Of a DNA stretch of 9,137 nt, positions 7,041 through 9,137 are shown piece by piece. Numbering within the stretch: the stretch's first letter is position 1; the number at the start of each line of letters is the position of its first letter. The position numbers were made by a program, and so were the translations under genes. Source of the DNA: Pseudomonadota bacterium (GTDB lineage Bacteria > Desulfobacterota > Desulfobacteria > Desulfobacterales > RPRI01); the NCBI GenBank assembly GCA_018830925.1, contig JAHJRK010000339.1:1-9137 (forward strand). The letters are read 5' to 3'. The notes beneath the pieces were generated by a model. That model worked only from the letters and a program-made list of their open reading frames with translations, did not search any database and was not told where the DNA came from.

Positions 7041-7068
7041 AATATAATTAATATGGCGTGGTTGTCAA
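7041..7068 (-). promoter_or_regulatory. Sigma-70 promoter for the zinc-ribbon gene
   Basis: On the - strand a perfect TTGACA (7068-7063), a 16-bp spacer and TATATT (7046-7041, 5 of 6) lie about 80 bp before the start codon, in the 141-bp gap after the HExxH gene. This is the best housekeeping-type promoter in the window. Confidence 0.6.
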
Positions 7069-7102
7069 GGGAATGAACCTGTTTTGTTCAGTGATTTTAC
7101 AA

Positions 7103-7651
7103 TTAGTCAATTAGTAATTCATCAAAAGAAACTCGCCATTTATCATAATATTTCAATACAGTTGAAAGTCCGTATAACTTTACGGATTTAAGTACGCTGT
7201 GAGTATTCTTATGAACCCTTGCTTCTTCTGCCATCATTTCTTCATTTGAAGCGTTAAAGTTCTGAAGAAAATCACTGAATCTTACAATATGGATAAGTTC
7301 GTGAGTAATAATGTAAAGTGCAAAAGGGCAAAGCTTTATTGCAGGCGATTTCCTGATAATTGAAAGTATAGAGTTGTCCTGCAGGCATATTTTATAGAAA
7401 TCGTACGTGGAAGAGCCGAGTGAGGAGCCTTTGGGTTGCGCCTTGTACCTAATTATCTGGGCAAACGGTCCACTGACAATCTCGTCGGGTGAAAGATCGG
7501 CCAGTGTTTTTATATCGTATCGGCTGCGGAGCCACTGACTGGCAGATATCTTGTGATAATCGCTTACAAGTTCTTCCGCCATTTCAGCGGCTTTGTTTAC
7601 GATTTGCAATTGTTTCCCGCTAAATTTTTGAAGTTTTTCAGGATTGTGCAT
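7103..7651 (-). CDS. Uncharacterised protein with HExxH putative metalloprotease motif
   Basis: 182 residues, no signal peptide or membrane segment. The central YIITHELIHIVRF places HELIH at 117-121, the classic zinc-binding HExxH, preceded by a hydrophobic strand-like run and followed about 20 residues later by NEEMMAEEARVH (136-147). E142 or E143 there could be the third zinc ligand of a gluzincin. The N-terminal 100 residues are not recognised. The upstream sequence shows no convincing Shine-Dalgarno, so the start at 7651 rests on reading-frame extent. A fully functional active site cannot be proved from sequence. Its neighbours (zinc ribbon, groESL) are on the same strand, but a separate promoter lies between. 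Confidence 0.8.
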   Translation of the reverse strand: MHNPEKLQKFSGKQLQIVNKAAEMAEELVSDYHKISASQWLRSRYDIKTLADLSPDEIVSGPFAQIIRYKAQPKGSSLGSSTYDFYKICLQDNSILSIIRKSPAIKLCPFALYIITHELIHIVRFSDFLQNFNASNEEMMAEEARVHKNTHSVLKSVKLYGLSTVLKYYDKWRVSFDELLID

Positions 7652-7724
7652 TATAAAATTTATGAGCCGAATCGGTGCGCAAATTTATTCACTGTTTTTG
7701 ATAGTTTCTCAAACAAAGAGTTCG

Positions 7725-7766
7725 TAACGTTTATCGTAAAAATTTGTTTTTTTTACGAAACCGTTA
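7725..7766. repeat. 42-bp inverted repeat (TCGTAAAAA / TTTTTACGA)
   Basis: Perfect 9-bp arms TCGTAAAAA (7734-7742) and TTTTTACGA (7750-7758) with a 7-nt loop, extended outward by TAACG (7725-7729) and CGTTA (7762-7766) across a small internal mismatch. It lies 74 bp before the HExxH start codon, so it could be an operator or hairpin in that gene's leader, or two inverted copies of a dispersed motif also seen elsewhere in the window. Confidence 0.55.
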
Positions 7767-7872
7767 TGTTTAATTGTCAAATGGTTTTATAACACGTTTA
7801 ATTTTTGAGAATATATGTCAAAAAACAAAAATCGTCAATTTTTAAAAAAAATTATTAAAGAAGCTTCTATGT

Positions 7873-8058
7873 GTTCGTAAAAGTGAAGCGCTCAGCGCTG
7901 AAGAGCAGGGCTTCCCGGTAAGGAAAATATCTTTTTCAGATAGCTTCCCCTGAACCAGCCTTAAAAAGCTGGGTTTGCGGGAAGCAGGCCGGTCAAAGTT
8001 TAGATTACTCTGTAATCTGCATGAGGTTAATCCGTCGAGGCGGAGACTTTTTACAAAC
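7873..8058. ncRNA. Candidate structured RNA or MITE-like element, ~186 bp
   Basis: The ends are complementary: GTTCGTAAAAGT (7873-7884) with ACTTTTTACAAAC (8046-8058), one mismatch and one bulge. Inside are several hairpins: GGAA..TATC/GATA..TTCC (7922-7948); GCTTCCC/GGGAAGC (7943-7949 with 7979-7985) enclosing AACCAGC/GCTGGGTT (7953-7975); and AGATTAC/GTAATCT (8002-8018). GCTTCCCG (7910-7917) can pair instead with CGGGAAGC (7978-7985), giving two mutually exclusive folds. The segment is richer in G+C than its flanks and has no credible ORF. I do not recognise a 6S, SRP, tmRNA, RNase P or common riboswitch core. Strand is uncertain; on + it precedes the bS22-type gene. A miniature inverted-repeat element is the main alternative. 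Confidence 0.4.
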
Positions 8059-8134
8059 CGTCAAAAATAAATATGGACAAATATAAAACAATAATGTTAA
8101 TTAAATACTTTATTAATCAGACAACGACTTATAC

Positions 8135-8145
8135 AGGAGGTGATC
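8135..8145 (+). promoter_or_regulatory. Extended Shine-Dalgarno of the bS22-type gene
   Basis: AGGAGGTGATC is fully complementary to the conserved 3' end of bacterial 16S rRNA (GATCACCTCCT) over 11 nt. It fixes the unusual TTG start at 8148. A weak promoter pair TGGACA (8074-8079), 16 bp, GTTAAT (8096-8101) lies just upstream. Confidence 0.85.
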
Positions 8146-8147
8146 TG

Positions 8148-8246
8148 TTGGGTAGCGTAATTAAAAAGCGAAGGAAAAAAATGAGAAGGCATAAGCATAA
8201 AAAGCTTTTAGCCCGTACGCGACATCAGAGAAGAAAAGGTAAATAA
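8148..8246 (+). CDS. bS22/COX24-AURKAIP1-type small basic ribosomal protein
   Basis: A 32-codon gene reading (M)GSVIKKRRKKMRRHKHKKL followed by LARTRHQRRKGK, then TAA. The GSVIKKRRK start, HKKLL core and RTRHQRRK end are the signature of the COX24/AURKAIP1 C-terminal domain family. Its mycobacterial member is the 33-residue bS22 seen in 30S ribosomal subunits near the decoding region. More than half of the residues are Lys, Arg or His, as expected for an rRNA-binding peptide. The start is TTG (8148-8150), supported by the extended Shine-Dalgarno 7 nt upstream; the internal ATG at 8181 would discard the conserved N-terminus. It is monocistronic, with a strong terminator 30 bp downstream. The ribosomal role in this organism is inferred from the family. 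Confidence 0.88.
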   Translation: MGSVIKKRRKKMRRHKHKKLLARTRHQRRKGK

Positions 8247-8274
8247 AGCTACCTGCAGTCTCTTATTTGGATGT

Positions 8275-8312
8275 AAAAAAAGCACCAGCGACTTTTGTGC
8301 CGGTGCTTTTTT
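8275..8312. terminator. Bidirectional Rho-independent terminator
   Basis: A-run and GCACC (8275-8286) pair with GGTGC and a T6 run (8302-8312), enclosing a 15-nt loop that can add a short inner pairing. It lies 28 bp after the bS22-type stop codon (+ strand) and 18 bp beyond the hflC stop codon (- strand), with T-tracts in both directions, so it serves both convergent genes. Confidence 0.9.
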
Positions 8313-8330
8313 ATTTTATTAAAGGTTATC

Positions 8331-9137
8331 TTATTTTGAATATCCTTTAAAGTACTTGAACAACTCGGAATCTGTGGACAGAACAAGAGAACTGTTTTTA
8401 TCGAGTGATTCGTTGTAGAGTTCAAGGGTCTTTGTAAAGGAATAGAAAGACGGATCCGCTCCGAATGCCTGCGCGTATATTTTTGTAGCTTCCGCATCTG
8501 CCTTTCCTTTTAGCTCCTGAGCCTTTCTATACGCCTCTGAGGTTATGCGTTTCAAATCACGTTCTTTTTCTCCGGTTATCTTTTGAGCTTCACCATGCCC
8601 TTCCGAGCGGAATTTCTCCGCTATCTGCTTTCGCTCGGCAATCATCCGGCCATATACCGATTCCCTGACCTCCTTTACATAATTGCTACGCTTTATTTTT
8701 ACATCAACGAGTTCAATACCGAATTGCGCAAGTTTGGGTTGCGCCTGTTCGAGAATACCTTTCATGATCACTTCTCTTCCGGCCAGAATTTTTAATGAAG
8801 GTTGAGAATCTTTTTTTTCATTGTCCATTCCAACTTCAAGCGTATCGAGCTCTCTGTTGCTCTTTCTGACTGTTTCTATAAGCTTGTAAGATGTAATGAA
8901 GTTTCTGACGGCAGGATCGATAATGTCATCAAGCCGCCCGAGAGCGCTGACTGTGTTGTTGACGGTCTGAAAAAATTTGACCGGATCAACTATCTTCCAT
9001 CTGGCGAATGTATCAACCCAGATGTATGTTTTATCAAGAGTGGGTATCTGGCCCGGATTGCCGTCCCACTGCAAAAGGTTTTTAGGAAAATAATTGGCTT
9101 CCTGTATAAGAGGAATTTTAAGGTAAAGCCCCGGTTC
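8331..9137 (-). CDS. hflC: HflC, SPFH/prohibitin-family FtsH protease modulator, 5' end outside window
   Basis: HflC with HflK forms a large membrane-anchored assembly that surrounds the FtsH protease and limits its access to membrane proteins. The frame is open to the window edge (EPGLYLKIPLIQEANYFPKN precedes the TTG at 9074, which is therefore an internal Leu codon). 268 residues are visible; the N-terminal membrane anchor and first part of the SPFH domain are cut off. Visible features are the SPFH core (YIWVDTFARWKIVDPVKFFQTV), the VYGRMIAERKQIAEKFRSEG helix, a long coiled-coil rich in Glu/Ala/Lys (GEAQKITGEKERDLKRI... ADAEATKIYAQAFG), and the C-terminal FGADPSFYSFTKTLELY segment. hflK would be expected further right on the same strand. 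The gene ends at the shared terminator. Confidence 0.96.
   Translation of the reverse strand, partial: EPGLYLKIPLIQEANYFPKNLLQWDGNPGQIPTLDKTYIWVDTFARWKIVDPVKFFQTVNNTVSALGRLDDIIDPAVRNFITSYKLIETVRKSNRELDTLEVGMDNEKKDSQPSLKILAGREVIMKGILEQAQPKLAQFGIELVDVKIKRSNYVKEVRESVYGRMIAERKQIAEKFRSEGHGEAQKITGEKERDLKRITSEAYRKAQELKGKADAEATKIYAQAFGADPSFYSFTKTLELYNESLDKNSSLVLSTDSELFKYFKGYSK

Noticed and set aside
7775..7821. Two TTGACA hexamers on the - strand upstream of the HExxH gene (7780-7775 and 7821-7816)
   Set aside because: Neither has a reasonable -10 hexamer 16-18 bp downstream, so they are not called as promoters.
7873..8058. 6S RNA identity for the structured segment
   Set aside because: The size and closing stem would suit 6S RNA, but I could not find the long two-armed rod with a central bubble; multiple local hairpins fit better, so the class is left open.

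Overview
The window looks like chromosomal DNA from an AT-leaning Gram-negative bacterium, most likely a deltaproteobacterium (Desulfobacterota, Desulfobacterales-like). This is an inference from the gene families and protein style (an HflC with C-terminal GYSK, an FmdB zinc ribbon beside groES-groEL, a LysM protein with the SPWLWPELW motif, a type IV pilin), not from a database search. All coordinates were counted by hand.

Left part (1-3030, + strand) is a pilus/secretion patch. It has the C-terminal two-thirds of a GspE/PulE/PilB assembly ATPase (cut by the window edge), an unrecognised membrane-anchored protein with a duplicated C-terminal motif, and a type IV prepilin. The prepilin lies between two related REP-like repeats; the upstream copy is split by about 106 bp, and a possible sigma-54 promoter sits at the right junction. 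Downstream is a roughly 100-bp repeat element with a two-unit tandem repeat.

Middle part (3031-7651, - strand) reads, in transcription order: a small HExxH putative metalloprotease, an FmdB-type zinc-ribbon protein with its own good promoter, groES, groEL (followed by two hairpins, one an intrinsic terminator), and a secreted LysM-domain protein with a separate promoter. The chaperonin operon has no recognisable CIRCE operator or sigma-32 promoter in the 300 bp before it.

Right part (7652-9137) holds a noncoding stretch of about 495 bp with a strong inverted repeat and a roughly 186-bp segment that can fold into a closed multi-hairpin structure (candidate structured RNA or small mobile element). 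Next comes a 32-codon gene for a very basic bS22/COX24-type ribosomal protein, read from TTG behind an 11-nt Shine-Dalgarno match. A bidirectional terminator separates it from hflC, which is on the - strand and truncated at its N-terminus by the window end.

No tRNA, rRNA, CRISPR array or intact transposase was seen. The best leads are the structured 7873-8058 segment, the duplicated-motif protein in the pilus locus, the HExxH protein, and the repeat/promoter arrangement around the pilin.
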